DNA of 64,000 nt from Candidatus Competibacteraceae bacterium (GCA_016699715.1 CP065007.1:682001-746000); one strand, 5' to 3'. Shown: positions 33,960-42,552, numbered from the stretch's first letter. The notes: generated from the letters alone by a model not told the origin. A program made the numbers and translations.

Positions 33960-34445
33960 ATGTTGTCGATCGAGTTGCAGTTGCTGCTGCTGATTTTGGT
34001 TGCGAACGGCGCGCCGATCATCGCCGCTGCGGTGTGCGGCGTCTGGGGTGCGCGACCGCTGGATGGCGGGCGAGTGCTGGCGGACGGCTATCGCCTGCTG
34101 GGCGGTTCGAAGACCTGGCGAGGCGTGTTGCTGGCCCCACTGGCTTCCGGCGTGACGGCGGTACTGTTGGGTTTGCCGGGGATGATCGGCGTGGTGGTCG
34201 GTCTGGCCGCGATGCTGGGCGATCTGTTGTCGAGTTTCAGCAAGCGGCGGCTGGGCATGGCGGCCAGCAGCATGGCCTTCGGGCTGGATCAGATTCCGGA
34301 GGCGCTGTTGCCGCTGCTGGCGGTGTCAGTGCGGTTTAACCTCACCTGGTCGGCAATGGCCTGGATTGTGGCTGGTTTCATTATGCTGGAACTGGCATTG
34401 TCGCGGCTGCTGTACTGGCTCGGCATCCGCAAGCGGCCCTACTAG
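33960..34445 (+). CDS. CarS-like (CDP-archaeol synthase family) membrane protein
   Basis: A 161-residue polytopic membrane protein resembling the CarS/DUF46 family of CTP:lipid cytidylyltransferase-like proteins. ILVANGAPIIAAAVCG is followed by RPLDGGRVLADGYRLLGGSK and TWRGVLLAPLASGVTAVLLG (the P-D-G-R...G-x-K-T-W-R-G pattern), then LAAMLGDLLSSFSKRRLGM and a DQIPEALLPLLAV segment. About 4-5 helices. In bacteria the substrate is uncertain. The start at 33960 puts a membrane helix first; the longer upstream frame adds 51 non-conserved residues. Its stop codon overlaps that of the convergent phosphoesterase gene. Confidence 0.72.
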   Translation: MLSIELQLLLLILVANGAPIIAAAVCGVWGARPLDGGRVLADGYRLLGGSKTWRGVLLAPLASGVTAVLLGLPGMIGVVVGLAAMLGDLLSSFSKRRLGMAASSMAFGLDQIPEALLPLLAVSVRFNLTWSAMAWIVAGFIMLELALSRLLYWLGIRKRPY

Positions 34446-35467
34446 GCCGGTTGCGCCCGCAGGTGGTGCAGGGTGATTTCCGGCGGGCAGTTGAAGCGAA
34501 CTCCAACCACCGATGAACCCGATCCCACCGAGGTGTAGCCCTGCATCTGGTGATAGCGCCAGGCGCCGCGACAGAACCGGCGCGGGCAGTCGGCGTTGGT
34601 CATCAGCGCGACGCCGCCCGGCAGGCAGATCTGACCGCCATGGGTGTGTCCGCTCAGCATTAGATCGAAGCCGGTGTGGGCGGCCAGCCGGTAGGGTTCC
34701 GGCGAATGCGACAACAGGATGGCGATGGCATCCGGGGGGATGTTTTGGGCGGCCTTGTCAAAGTTATCCACCTGAAAGAAGTGCGGATCGTCGATGCCGG
34801 CCAAGTGGATGAAGGCGCCGCCGCGCTCCAGGATCGCCGATTCGTTGAGCAGCACGCTGATGCCCAGCGCCTCGATGTCGGGCACCATGCGGATGGAATC
34901 GTGGTTGCCCAGAATGGCATGGACCGGGCCGCGCAGATGCGGCCGCACCTGAGCCAGCGCCTCGATGGCGGCCTCATGGGGACCATGGGTTTTGGCCCGG
35001 AAGTCGCCGGTTATGACGCAGGCGTCGTAGCGCACCTGTTCCAAGCGCTCGATCAGTGCGGTGGGGTAGCCACTGTCCATGTCCAGGTGCAAGTCGCTGA
35101 GATGAAGCAGGGTGAAGTCGTGCAGGGCGTCCGGCAGCTTGGGAACGATAACTTCGTTGTGGCGGACCTGGATGGCGGTGGCGTTGCGTACCCCCCGGTG
35201 ATACAGCCCCAGGCAACGCAGGCTCAAGCGGATGAGGCTATGAATCGAGCGCCAATTTTCGATGTGGAAAAAGGTCCGGCCGCGCCCGAATACTTGAGTG
35301 GCGTGATCGGCCTCGATGCCGAGGCGTTGCCGCAGATGAACCCGTCCGATCCTTTTTTCCAGCCGCTTCAGTTCGACCGTTTCCCGATCGACGATCACGC
35401 TGCTTGCGAGGCGCGCGCCAAGCGGTTGGGATAAAGGAGAGTCGTCGTGAGTGGAAGGTTTTTTCAT
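34442..35467 (-). CDS. Calcineurin-like metallophosphoesterase
   Basis: A 341-residue phosphoesterase with the five metal-binding blocks in order: LLHLSDLHLD (D-x-H), VITGDFRAK (GD), ILGNHDSI (GNHD), LLSHSPEPY (H) and SGHTHGGQICLPGG (GHTH). The family (YkuE/YaeI-like) acts on phospholipid or nucleotide phosphodiesters, often at the membrane. Here the first 100 residues are basic with a weakly hydrophobic segment (SIHSLIRLSLRCLGLYH) rather than a clear signal. The substrate is unknown. Start MKKPSTHDDS at 35467 is preferred over an in-frame codon 10 residues upstream. Convergent with the CarS-like gene, sharing stop-codon bases. Confidence 0.85.
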   Translation of the reverse strand: MKKPSTHDDSPLSQPLGARLASSVIVDRETVELKRLEKRIGRVHLRQRLGIEADHATQVFGRGRTFFHIENWRSIHSLIRLSLRCLGLYHRGVRNATAIQVRHNEVIVPKLPDALHDFTLLHLSDLHLDMDSGYPTALIERLEQVRYDACVITGDFRAKTHGPHEAAIEALAQVRPHLRGPVHAILGNHDSIRMVPDIEALGISVLLNESAILERGGAFIHLAGIDDPHFFQVDNFDKAAQNIPPDAIAILLSHSPEPYRLAAHTGFDLMLSGHTHGGQICLPGGVALMTNADCPRRFCRGAWRYHQMQGYTSVGSGSSVVGVRFNCPPEITLHHLRAQPA

Positions 35468-35594
35468 GATGGGTTCTCTCGGGCATCCGCGCCCCAAGCC
35501 ATGTTAGCACCGTGGGGGCGACTGGGCGAAAGCGGATCTGGCGGCTAGAGGCATGGTGCGACCATGGCCAAAAGCCGGCGATCACGCTGCCGAA

Positions 35595-36782
35595 TCACAG
35601 CCGTCGCGCGAGCACCTCGGCGATTTCGGCGTCGCTCGGTACCAACGGATTGGTTTTCATGCTGCCGCCGCGCGAGTGGGCGACGAGCTGCGCGAAATCG
35701 CTCTCCCGAATCCCGTAGGCGTTTAACCGGGGTAGCGCCAATCGTTCGGTCCATTCATCCAGCAACGCCAACAGAGCAGCGTGCCCTTCTTCGGGACTGG
35801 GGAAATGCCGTGCGTGCAGGAGATCGCCGGCCCGGGCGTACTTGCGCCAAGCCGGATTGCCAGGATCGCGTTCCCGCAGCGCGGCCAGATTGACACGGGT
35901 GGCGGCGCCGACCAGAGTGCCGCAAACCACACCGTGCGGAATGGGGAAGAACGCGCCCAGCGGCGAGGCCAGGCCGTGGACCGAACCCAGACCGGTCTGG
36001 GCCAGGCAGACGCCCGACAACAGCGCCGCGTAGGCCATGCGTTCCCGACCGGCGGCGGCGTCCGCCCCACCTTCGTACCAGGCAAACAGTCCCTCGCGCA
36101 CCGCTTTCAGCCCGCTTTCCGCCAGCGTGTCGGTGAACGGGTTGGCTTTGATGGAGACGTAGGATTCCAGCAGTTGCGTCAGCGCGTCCATGGCGTTGGC
36201 GGCGATCTGCGGCGGGGGGCAGGTCGCCAGCAGGTCCGGGTCGAGCAGGGCGTATTCCGGCACCAGCAATTCGTGGCGGAAGGATTTTTTGAAACCGTTC
36301 GGGCCGCGCACGCTCAGCACGGCGTTCTTGGTGGCTTCGCTGCCGGTGCCGGCGGTGGTGGGTACGGCGATGAATGGCAGGGCCGGACCCTGGTAGATTT
36401 TTTCCGGGCCGACGCCTTCCAGATAGTCCATGACGGAACCGCCGCCCGGCAGCAGACCGGCGATCGCCTTGGCGGCGTCCAGCACACTGCCGCCGCCGAT
36501 GCCGGCAACCGCCGTGATTCCCGTGCCGTGAAATTGCCCAACCGCTTCGTCCACGAATTGGGGCGAGGGCTCATCATCGACCCGTATCTGTTCCCAGGCG
36601 ATTCCGGTTTTTTCCAACGCTGCCCGTAACGCCGGCCAGTGCGATGATTCCAGAAACGAACGCTGGCCGGTGACCAGCAATACGCGGTTTCCGTATTGGG
36701 CGAGCAGAGTGGGCAGTTTGCCGATGAAGCCGGCGCCGAATTCGATGCGGGGCAGACGGGCGATGGAGAACGGCTGGATCAT
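35595..36782 (-). CDS. Iron-containing alcohol dehydrogenase
   Basis: A 395-residue group III (Fe-dependent) alcohol dehydrogenase. MIQPFSIARLPRIEFGAGFI at the N-terminus, the NAD-binding GIGGGSVLDAAKAIAGLL, AVPTTAGTGSEATKNAVLS, and the metal-binding end with GSVHGLASPLGAFFPIPHG. The start at 36782 has GGAG 8 nt upstream. It lies downstream of mcl on the same strand (91-bp gap) and could share its transcript. Substrates in this family include ethanol, butanol, lactaldehyde, 1,3-propanediol and 4-hydroxybutyrate; the sequence alone does not choose. A role in draining reducing power from CoA-ester metabolism is possible. Confidence 0.85.
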   Translation of the reverse strand: MIQPFSIARLPRIEFGAGFIGKLPTLLAQYGNRVLLVTGQRSFLESSHWPALRAALEKTGIAWEQIRVDDEPSPQFVDEAVGQFHGTGITAVAGIGGGSVLDAAKAIAGLLPGGGSVMDYLEGVGPEKIYQGPALPFIAVPTTAGTGSEATKNAVLSVRGPNGFKKSFRHELLVPEYALLDPDLLATCPPPQIAANAMDALTQLLESYVSIKANPFTDTLAESGLKAVREGLFAWYEGGADAAAGRERMAYAALLSGVCLAQTGLGSVHGLASPLGAFFPIPHGVVCGTLVGAATRVNLAALRERDPGNPAWRKYARAGDLLHARHFPSPEEGHAALLALLDEWTERLALPRLNAYGIRESDFAQLVAHSRGGSMKTNPLVPSDAEIAEVLARRL

Positions 36783-36873
36783 GGGCGGCTGCTCCAATAA
36801 GCGGCGAGGCGGCAAGCGGGGGCGAGGGGGTTGATCGTCCCGCTCCGTGGTGGAGCGGGAGGGTTGGCGGAAA

Positions 36874-37926
36874 TTAGAATCCGTACAGCGCCTTATACTC
36901 GGCGTCGCGGCTGGCGATCAATTGGGCGAGGTTCAGAACGACCTTGCACTGTTTCCAGGTGGCGTCGTCCTGCATCTTGCCGTCGATCATCACCGCGCCG
37001 CTGCCGTCGGGCATCGCCTCGACCACCCGCTTGGCCCAGGCCACTTCTTCCGCTTTCGGGCTGAACACCCGCTTGGCGATGGCGATCTGGTTGGGATGCA
37101 GGCTCCAGGCACCGACGCAGCCCATCAGGTAGGCGTTACGGAACTGGTCTTCGCAGGCGGTCAGGTCGGCGATGTCGCCGAACGGGCCGTAGAAGGGCAG
37201 GGCGCCGACGCTGGCGCAGGCGTCCACCATCTTGCCGATGGTGTAGTGCCACAAATCCTGCTGGGCGGTCGGACGGGGAGCCTCCGGATTCTTCGGGTCG
37301 GGATCGGTGCGCACCACATAATCGGGATGGCCGCCGCCGACCCGGGTGGTCTTCATCCGCCGCGACGCCGCCAAGTCGGCGGGACCCAGGCTCATACCCT
37401 GCATCCGGGAACTGGCGTTGGCGATTTCGTCCACGTTCGCCACGCCGAGCGCGGTTTCCAGGATGGCGTGAATCATCAACGGCTTCTTGACGTTGTACTT
37501 GGCTTCCAGTTGCGCCAGCAGTTGATCGGCGAAATGGATGTCCCAGGCACCCTGAACTTTGGGCAGCATGATCACGTCCAGCTTGTTGCCGATCTCGCCG
37601 ACCAGCCGGATCAGATCGTCGAGGAACCATGGGCTGTCGAGACTGTTGACCCGAGTCCAGAATTGGGTGTTGCCGAAATCCACGTTTTTACCGATCTGCA
37701 CCAACCCTTCGCGGGCGGCTTCCTTGCGGTCGATCGGCACGGCGTCTTCCAGATTGCCCAGCATGATATCCACGGTCTTGGCGATGTCCGGCACCTTGAC
37801 CGCCATCTTGGGGTTGCTGGGATCGAAGAAATGAATCATTCGCGAGGGTAATACCGGAATCTCGCGGAGTGGTTCGGGGGCGCCAACGACCTTGGCTTTA
37901 AAAAAATCGCGGGGACTGCGTAGCAT
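36874..37926 (-). CDS. mcl1: L-malyl-CoA/beta-methylmalyl-CoA lyase
   Basis: CitE-like lyase that cleaves beta-methylmalyl-CoA to glyoxylate and propionyl-CoA, the exit of the EMC pathway, and can also cleave or condense malyl-CoA. 350 residues with MIHFFDPSNPKMAVKVPDIA, IMLGNLEDAVPIDRKEAA (acidic metal-binding residues), RVNSLDSPWFLDDLIR, DVIMLPKVQGAWDI, the catalytic AILETALGVANVDEIA, MSLGPADLAASRRMKTTRVG and GCVGAWSLHPNQIAIAKRVF. Length and the ASRRMKTTRVGGGHPDY segment match Mcl1 rather than malate synthase G or Mcl2 (malyl-CoA thioesterase). It lies 18 bp downstream of meaB and upstream of the Fe-ADH gene. Confidence 0.93.
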   Translation of the reverse strand: MLRSPRDFFKAKVVGAPEPLREIPVLPSRMIHFFDPSNPKMAVKVPDIAKTVDIMLGNLEDAVPIDRKEAAREGLVQIGKNVDFGNTQFWTRVNSLDSPWFLDDLIRLVGEIGNKLDVIMLPKVQGAWDIHFADQLLAQLEAKYNVKKPLMIHAILETALGVANVDEIANASSRMQGMSLGPADLAASRRMKTTRVGGGHPDYVVRTDPDPKNPEAPRPTAQQDLWHYTIGKMVDACASVGALPFYGPFGDIADLTACEDQFRNAYLMGCVGAWSLHPNQIAIAKRVFSPKAEEVAWAKRVVEAMPDGSGAVMIDGKMQDDATWKQCKVVLNLAQLIASRDAEYKALYGF

Positions 37927-37944
37927 GGTTTTCCCTCCCGGGTT

Positions 37945-39075
37945 TTAGCGACCTTCGTATTTATAAATGAGTTGTTGGGCGGCAACGGTCGGCGGAATAT
38001 GTCCGTTGACCACCGCCTCCTCGATCTCGGCGCGAATGCTGCCCACGCCGGCGTGGTTGAAGAAGCTGGTGCGCAGGTGTTCCTCGACCATCGAGTACAC
38101 CCAATCCAGGGTCTGTTGCTGGCGGCGCTTTTCGAAGACGCCGCTGGCAGCCGTCTGCTGACGAAAATCACGGACGACCTGCCAGATGGCGTCGATACCC
38201 TCGCCGTGCGCCGCCGAACAGGTATAGGCACGGGTATACCAGCCTTTGGTGGCCGGGGCGAGATAGTGCAGCGCCCGGTTATAATCCACCTTGGCGGCGT
38301 TGGCGCGAATTTTATTATCGCCATCCGCCTTGTTGACCAGCAGGGCGTCCGCCAACTCCATGATGCCCTTTTTGATGCCCTGCAACTCGTCGCCGGCCCC
38401 GGCCAACATCAGCAGCAGGAAAAAGTCCACCATCGAGCGCACGGTGGTTTCGCTCTGGCCCACGCCAACGGTTTCCACCAGGATCACATCGAAACCAGCC
38501 GCTTCGCAGATGAGCATGGTTTCACGGCTCTTGCGGGTGACGCCGCCTAGGGTGCCGCTGGAAGGTGAGGGACGAATGAAGGCGCGGATATCGCGAGACA
38601 GCAGTTCCATCCGGGTTTTATCGCCGAGAATGCTGCCGCGCGTCACCGTACTGCTGGGGTCCACCGCCAGCACCGCGACCTTGTGGCCCTGCTCGCAGAG
38701 ATGGAGGCCCAGGGCTTCGATGAAGGTGCTTTTACCGACGCCGGGCACCCCGGTAATGCCGATTCGGATCGAGTTGCCGGTTCTCGGCAGGAGTTGCCGC
38801 AGCACTTCCTGGCCCATGTCGAAATGTGCGGGAGAGTTGCTTTCCACGAGAGTGATGGCCTGCGCCACGATATTGCGGTCGCTGGCCAATACTCCGGCTA
38901 CGTATTCATCCACCGTCAGCCGACGCCGGCGCGGGATTTTCGGGCGCGGTGTCGCTGCGTTGGCCTGACCGGGGATGCCGTCGTGGCCACCATCGATGCC
39001 AGACATGACTGAAGTGGTGAATTCAGAACCGGCGTTTAGAGGAACCCAGTCGGGTCTTTGGTTTTTTTTGCTCAT
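37945..39075 (-). CDS. meaB: MeaB/ArgK-family GTPase, chaperone of methylmalonyl-CoA mutase
   Basis: 376-residue G3E GTPase with RRRLTVDEYVAGVLASDRNI near the N-terminus, Walker A GITGVPGVGKSTFIEALG, AVDPSSTVTRGSILGDKTRM, FDVILVETVGVGQSETTVRS and the NKADGDN specificity motif. The C-terminal dimerisation segment resembles MeaB/ArgK. This is the classical partner of MutAB; the other MeaB here (22967-23947) is shorter and Ecm-linked. It starts a minus-strand group meaB-mcl1-adh. Upstream lies the toxin-antitoxin/IS island that separates it from mutB, the gene it presumably was once adjacent to. Confidence 0.93.
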   Translation of the reverse strand: MSKKNQRPDWVPLNAGSEFTTSVMSGIDGGHDGIPGQANAATPRPKIPRRRRLTVDEYVAGVLASDRNIVAQAITLVESNSPAHFDMGQEVLRQLLPRTGNSIRIGITGVPGVGKSTFIEALGLHLCEQGHKVAVLAVDPSSTVTRGSILGDKTRMELLSRDIRAFIRPSPSSGTLGGVTRKSRETMLICEAAGFDVILVETVGVGQSETTVRSMVDFFLLLMLAGAGDELQGIKKGIMELADALLVNKADGDNKIRANAAKVDYNRALHYLAPATKGWYTRAYTCSAAHGEGIDAIWQVVRDFRQQTAASGVFEKRRQQQTLDWVYSMVEEHLRTSFFNHAGVGSIRAEIEEAVVNGHIPPTVAAQQLIYKYEGR

Positions 39076-39137
39076 GGCTTTTTAATAGCGAGAGTTAGAA
39101 TTGTGTTGCGGTGTGTGGTATTCGTTGCAGTACCCAA

Positions 39138-39317
39138 TCAGGGATCAGTAAGTTTTTTGATAATTGACTTCGCTGGATTTTCATTGATTTCAGAAGGTCG
39201 AGGCACAGGCTGGGATTTTGAGGTTTTTGGATTAGTATACCAGTCATGCGCGCCGCCATGCCGAACTAGGGTATAACTCATTTCTTCAAGATGTTTAATC
39301 AAGTCTCGCCTTTTCAT
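39138..39317 (-). CDS. hicA: HicA-family toxin
   Basis: A 59-residue HicA toxin. MKRRDLIKHLEEMSYTLVRH is followed by GGAHDWYTNPKTSKSQPVPR (catalytic His in the GGxH motif) and PSEINENPAKSIIKKL. Its ATG overlaps the stop of the upstream antitoxin frame (TGATG), so it depends on translation of that frame. The DNA is AT-rich compared with the metabolic genes on both sides. Confidence 0.88.
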   Translation of the reverse strand: MKRRDLIKHLEEMSYTLVRHGGAHDWYTNPKTSKSQPVPRPSEINENPAKSIIKKLTDP

Positions 39318-39508
39318 CAATCCATTACCAGTTCTTCCACTTTCCGAATATGCGGGATTTCCCCAGAGTCAATATCCATGAGAAGGCTTTTTAGATTTTT
39401 AACCAGTTCTTCCTTTGATAAACCCTGCGTCTGGTAATCGGGATAGTCATTCAGAAAGCCTAAAAAAAAGTTGCTGTCTTTCCAGTAAGTAAGTTTGAGG
39501 GTTTTTAT
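39317..39508 (-). CDS. hicB: HicB-like antitoxin with a non-standard start (ATA)
   Basis: A 63-residue frame that closely follows short HicB-type antitoxins: KTLKLTYWKDSNFFLGFLND, YPDYQTQGLSKEELVKNLKS, LLMDIDSGEIPHIRKVEELV. It precedes hicA with a 1-bp overlap. The codon where relatives have ATG is ATA (39506-39508), and no ATG, GTG or TTG lies in frame before the conserved sequence. An AAGG sits at a suitable distance upstream, so either ATA is used at low rate or the antitoxin has lost its start. If it is silent, the coupled toxin would be poorly translated too. Confidence 0.7.
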   Translation of the reverse strand: MKTLKLTYWKDSNFFLGFLNDYPDYQTQGLSKEELVKNLKSLLMDIDSGEIPHIRKVEELVMD

Positions 39509-39713
39509 GATGTTGCCTTATAATAAAATGACAAATGTTTTATTTCTGCCAACATTAAATACAGTTAGCTTGTTTGCCTGATCTGCGTTAGGGAACATCA
39601 AACGTAACGAATAAGCGTTAGACTGCTTGTCTGGGCAATGGGAGTTGAAATCTTCCAGTTCTCAGAACTGTTGGCATATGTACTTGCTTAGCAAACTCCA
39701 GTGCAATACCCAA

Positions 39714-39935
39714 TTAGGCTACTTCTCGCATAGGACGAACGCGAGGATTAGGCAGTAAACGCCCTGTGGTTTCAAAGTGTTGAATCACATCTTCAATAAC
39801 TTCGCATAATTCGCCATATAATTGCACTGGATCATCTCCGTGAATCCCAGTAATTAAATCAGGGCATCTTCCAATATATGTCTGATCTTGTTCGCTCCAC
39901 TCTACCCACTTATGATATAAGTCACTTTTTTTCAT
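39714..39935 (-). CDS. hicB: HicB-family antitoxin (orphaned by IS insertion)
   Basis: A 73-residue HicB protein (MKKSDLYHKWVEWSEQDQTY, then IGRCPDLITGIHGDDPVQLY and GELCEVIEDVIQHFETTGRL) with the partial RNase H-like fold. It sits 8 bp after the stop of a hicA frame on the same strand. That hicA lacks a start codon at the edge of an IS4-family element, so this antitoxin probably no longer has a working partner. Confidence 0.85.
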   Translation of the reverse strand: MKKSDLYHKWVEWSEQDQTYIGRCPDLITGIHGDDPVQLYGELCEVIEDVIQHFETTGRLLPNPRVRPMREVA

Positions 39936-39943
39936 GGCTTTAC

Positions 39944-40141
39944 CTATTCTAAAGCTTGTTCCATATGCCTTTCTTGATAAGTCTTCGCGTCGTCACCAGT
40001 TTTTCCACTAAGAGTGACTGATCCAGCATAGTTTTTATGAGTAAATTTACGGTGTGAACCTTTGCCGCCACCCGAAATCTCGTAGAAACCAGCGTTTTTC
40101 AAATCCTGTATAAGTTCTCTGATCTTTCTTGGTATTTTTAG
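39944..40141 (-). pseudogene. hicA: hicA remnant cut at its start by an IS element
   Basis: The frame encodes a nearly complete HicA: KIPRKIRELIQDLKNAGFYE, then ISGGGKGSHRKFTHKNYAGS (catalytic His in KGSH) and VTLSGKTGDDAKTYQERHME. Relatives start M-K-I-P; here the first codon is CTA inside the 9-bp target duplication of the adjacent IS element, preceded by a stop. The ATG at 40147-40145, provided by the IS end, is in a different frame. Without a usable start it should be non-functional. Confidence 0.8.
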
Positions 40142-40142
40142 T

Positions 40143-41461
40143 CATTGTACAGGACAAAATCATCTAACCAAATGAATTTACGTTAAAATTCTGCCGGGTG
40201 GCGTATTGGTTAGAGGTAGAAAACAGCGATTTTGAGGGCTCGATCCCAACCGTTTAAAGAGCGACTCCAGTGCCTGATGAAAAGCGTATTGCCGGGCGGA
40301 TTCTTGGTGATGAAATAAACAACTTCTCAAATAATCTAATCCATAGCGAAAAAGACTTTGGGTGGGACGGCCATGTTTTTTGATCTTGATCGGTTTAATT
40401 TCATGGCGCCATTCACCAATAATATGCGCCCAACTAAATGCAATAGCGAGAAAAGCCATCCATTTTTCAAGTCGCTGGGGGTCAGTTATATGGGTGGATT
40501 CCAGATCGAATCCCCGAGTTTTTAAGCAAATGAAAAGCGTTTCGATCGGCCAGCGTTCCTTATAATTTTCCAACGCGGTTTCCGGTTGTTCTTGCGTTGC
40601 GAGAATAACGAATTCACCGTTGGCCATTTTCAGACCAATCACATAAAGAGAGTGCCCCCACACGGTTCGTTGGCCCGATAAAACCAGAGCGCTGCCACGG
40701 GGTAGGCCTCGAAAAAGATTTTCGGCGGAGACGGGGACCCCTCGGGAGTTAGAGATTTGCGTATTCTTTTTGATGCGTATTACGAATTTAATTTGATTTT
40801 CAATAAGATAACCAAACCATTGAATCCCAATAAACTCGCGATCCGCAAACAAGCAGGCGATCATTTGCGGGCCGAAAATCGTAAGGAATCGATTCATTAA
40901 TGCTATTCTTTCTTGGGTATTTGAGTTGCCTTTTTTATCTAAAGCAACCCATAGTATAGGAAAAGCAGATCCGCGATAGACGACTCCTAAAACAAGGTAA
41001 TTGATATTGACATCACCATATTTCCAATTGGTTCTATCGAGTGTCAATTTGAACTGAAGCACAGGAATGAGACTGGCAATGAACCGGGCGACTTGATTCA
41101 GGTCTAGAGAAAATTGACAAAAAAGTCGTTGAAGGCGTTTGTAATGAGAGGCCGGTTGCGCACGCCCAGGAAAGGTGACAGCAATCTTTGCGAGATTGAC
41201 CGTTCCCATCTGGATGATTCCGATAATTAAATAGACAATGCAAGAGATACGCGCTCGGTTCCAGTGAAAATGATGATGAAGCATTTCTGCAAAGTGCCGG
41301 GTATTAAAAAGGGGAATTCACGGAATTAACCTCGCCTGTTTTAGAATTAATGTTATCAATCAATTAGTTATGATAACAGCAACCTCGCGATCCTACTACC
41401 CTCAAAATAGCTGTTATTTTTTATCTTAATTTTCAGCAAGTTATTTTTGTCCTGTACAATG
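40143..41461 (-). mobile_element. Complete IS4-family insertion sequence, 1319 bp
   Basis: Perfect 17-bp terminal inverted repeats, CATTGTACAGGACAAAA at 40143-40159 and its complement at 41445-41461, flank one transposase gene. A 9-bp direct repeat ATTTTTAGT lies outside both ends (40134-40142 and 41462-41470) as target duplication. Size, repeat length and duplication size fit the IS4 family. Both ends and the frame are intact, so the copy may be active. It lies at the 5' end of a hicA gene. Confidence 0.93.
40178..41284 (-). CDS. IS4-family DDE transposase
   Basis: A 368-residue transposase. The DDE residues are in LTLDRTNWKYG (first Asp), CLFADREFIGIQWF (second Asp) and the IS4 signature YKERWPIETLFICLK, which matches the YREK spacing Y-2-R-3-E-6-K exactly. 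The protein fills the element between the inverted repeats and is uninterrupted. Confidence 0.93.
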   Translation of the reverse strand: MLHHHFHWNRARISCIVYLIIGIIQMGTVNLAKIAVTFPGRAQPASHYKRLQRLFCQFSLDLNQVARFIASLIPVLQFKLTLDRTNWKYGDVNINYLVLGVVYRGSAFPILWVALDKKGNSNTQERIALMNRFLTIFGPQMIACLFADREFIGIQWFGYLIENQIKFVIRIKKNTQISNSRGVPVSAENLFRGLPRGSALVLSGQRTVWGHSLYVIGLKMANGEFVILATQEQPETALENYKERWPIETLFICLKTRGFDLESTHITDPQRLEKWMAFLAIAFSWAHIIGEWRHEIKPIKIKKHGRPTQSLFRYGLDYLRSCLFHHQESARQYAFHQALESLFKRLGSSPQNRCFLPLTNTPPGRILT

Positions 41462-41468
41462 ATTTTTA

Positions 41469-41555
41469 GTAGGGCGGGTTAATGCGTGAGTTTGTAACCT
41501 GCTGATTGTGGAGTCATTCATCTTCTGTGGATTATGCCGCGCTAACCTACTCTAC
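41469..41555. repeat. Short palindromic repeat between IS4 and the HNH gene
   Basis: About 87 bp bounded by imperfect inverted ends (GTAGGGCGGGTTAATGC and, reversed, GTAGAGTAGGTTAGCGC; 12 of 17 match). This resembles miniature elements with GTAGGGTGGGTTA ends that are common in proteobacteria and cyanobacteria. Its left edge lies where the hicA start codon should be, and its right edge supplies the stop codon of the HNH gene. It may therefore have inserted before the IS element and clipped both genes. Confidence 0.5.
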
Positions 41556-42478
41556 CTGCTTGCTGATATAGCTGATTTCTTAAAGTGTATATCAAGTGCT
41601 TCTTTGTCTGGTTTTTGCCTGTCATCTTTGGGTAATATTATCGGCTTCCCGTGCAATTGGATGTAAGATGTTTTCCAAATATCATCAGCCAGTATTACAC
41701 AATAATTCTCTGGATTGATCGAGATTTTTCCTAAGTCAAATAGTGTATGAATGTCAGCTCTAAGTAACAATCCATTTCGTACATCATTTGTATATTCTCC
41801 CTTGTAAGGAAGAATATGAGCGGCTTCTAGAGCAAAGGCTACATCGCATTCCGTGATAGCACATCGATTACCGTAAGCTTCTAATAGTTGCTCACGAAAT
41901 CGAGCCTGCCCAGCGCGTTGAACGATAGATGTTACAATACGCCTTCTGGCATCAATCTCGTTTTTTGGATCAAAATATCCGTTTGTTTCCAGGTCGCTAC
42001 GATACTGCTCTAGTTCGAGCTCTACGCTTAATTTACGCTGATGCAGTTGCGCATCTTCTGTATCAATCGATTCTAGAGTTGATGCTTGTTCAAGATGCGG
42101 TTGAGTTAGCAATGAGCAGAGATTCGATGGTAAGTTTCTAATTGATAAGGCTATATTACCTGCTGCTAGTACAGCAGCTTCTAAAGCTTTTATATCCCGA
42201 TTCCAAGCACCTCTCCCACCTTTAAAGTGTGGGTTCTGGCCTGCTAGGGCAATAAGTCCATAACCTATTTGTTCCTCAACGCTTCTGGGGGATAATTCTC
42301 CAATTTTTGCAAAAAAAGCATTAGCTGCTCGTGTTGCGGCAGCTTGCCAATTATCTTGAGAGCAAAACCCCAAAAGGTTTCCACCTTTGCCTTTACTGCT
42401 GGTTTGTTTTTCCAGAAACTCCTTTTGAGCATGTTTTGGCATTTTGGATATAATTGCTGCTATGTTTATAGATGGCAT
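41552..42478 (-). CDS. HNH endonuclease-domain protein
   Basis: A 308-residue protein. The C-terminal third is an HNH_2-type nuclease domain: QARFREQLLEAYGNRCAITE, CDVAFALEAAHILPYKGEYT and NDVRNGLLLRADIHTLFDLG, with the AAHI and N..LLLRADIHTLFD motifs and one CxxxxC-like pair. The N-terminal 170 residues are helical and unrecognised (MPSINIAAIISKMPKHAQKE). Such proteins are often in defence or mobile islands. It is AT-rich, lies in the island between mutB and the IS4 copy, and its stop codon is inside the palindromic repeat, so its C-terminus may be slightly altered. Confidence 0.75.
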   Translation of the reverse strand: MPSINIAAIISKMPKHAQKEFLEKQTSSKGKGGNLLGFCSQDNWQAAATRAANAFFAKIGELSPRSVEEQIGYGLIALAGQNPHFKGGRGAWNRDIKALEAAVLAAGNIALSIRNLPSNLCSLLTQPHLEQASTLESIDTEDAQLHQRKLSVELELEQYRSDLETNGYFDPKNEIDARRRIVTSIVQRAGQARFREQLLEAYGNRCAITECDVAFALEAAHILPYKGEYTNDVRNGLLLRADIHTLFDLGKISINPENYCVILADDIWKTSYIQLHGKPIILPKDDRQKPDKEALDIHFKKSAISASR

Positions 42479-42552
42479 TTGTGGTCCTCCGTCTTTCTTG
42501 CTTTAGTTAAGCGGGGTGGACACCGCCCACCCCGCCATCCCTCACATCACCC

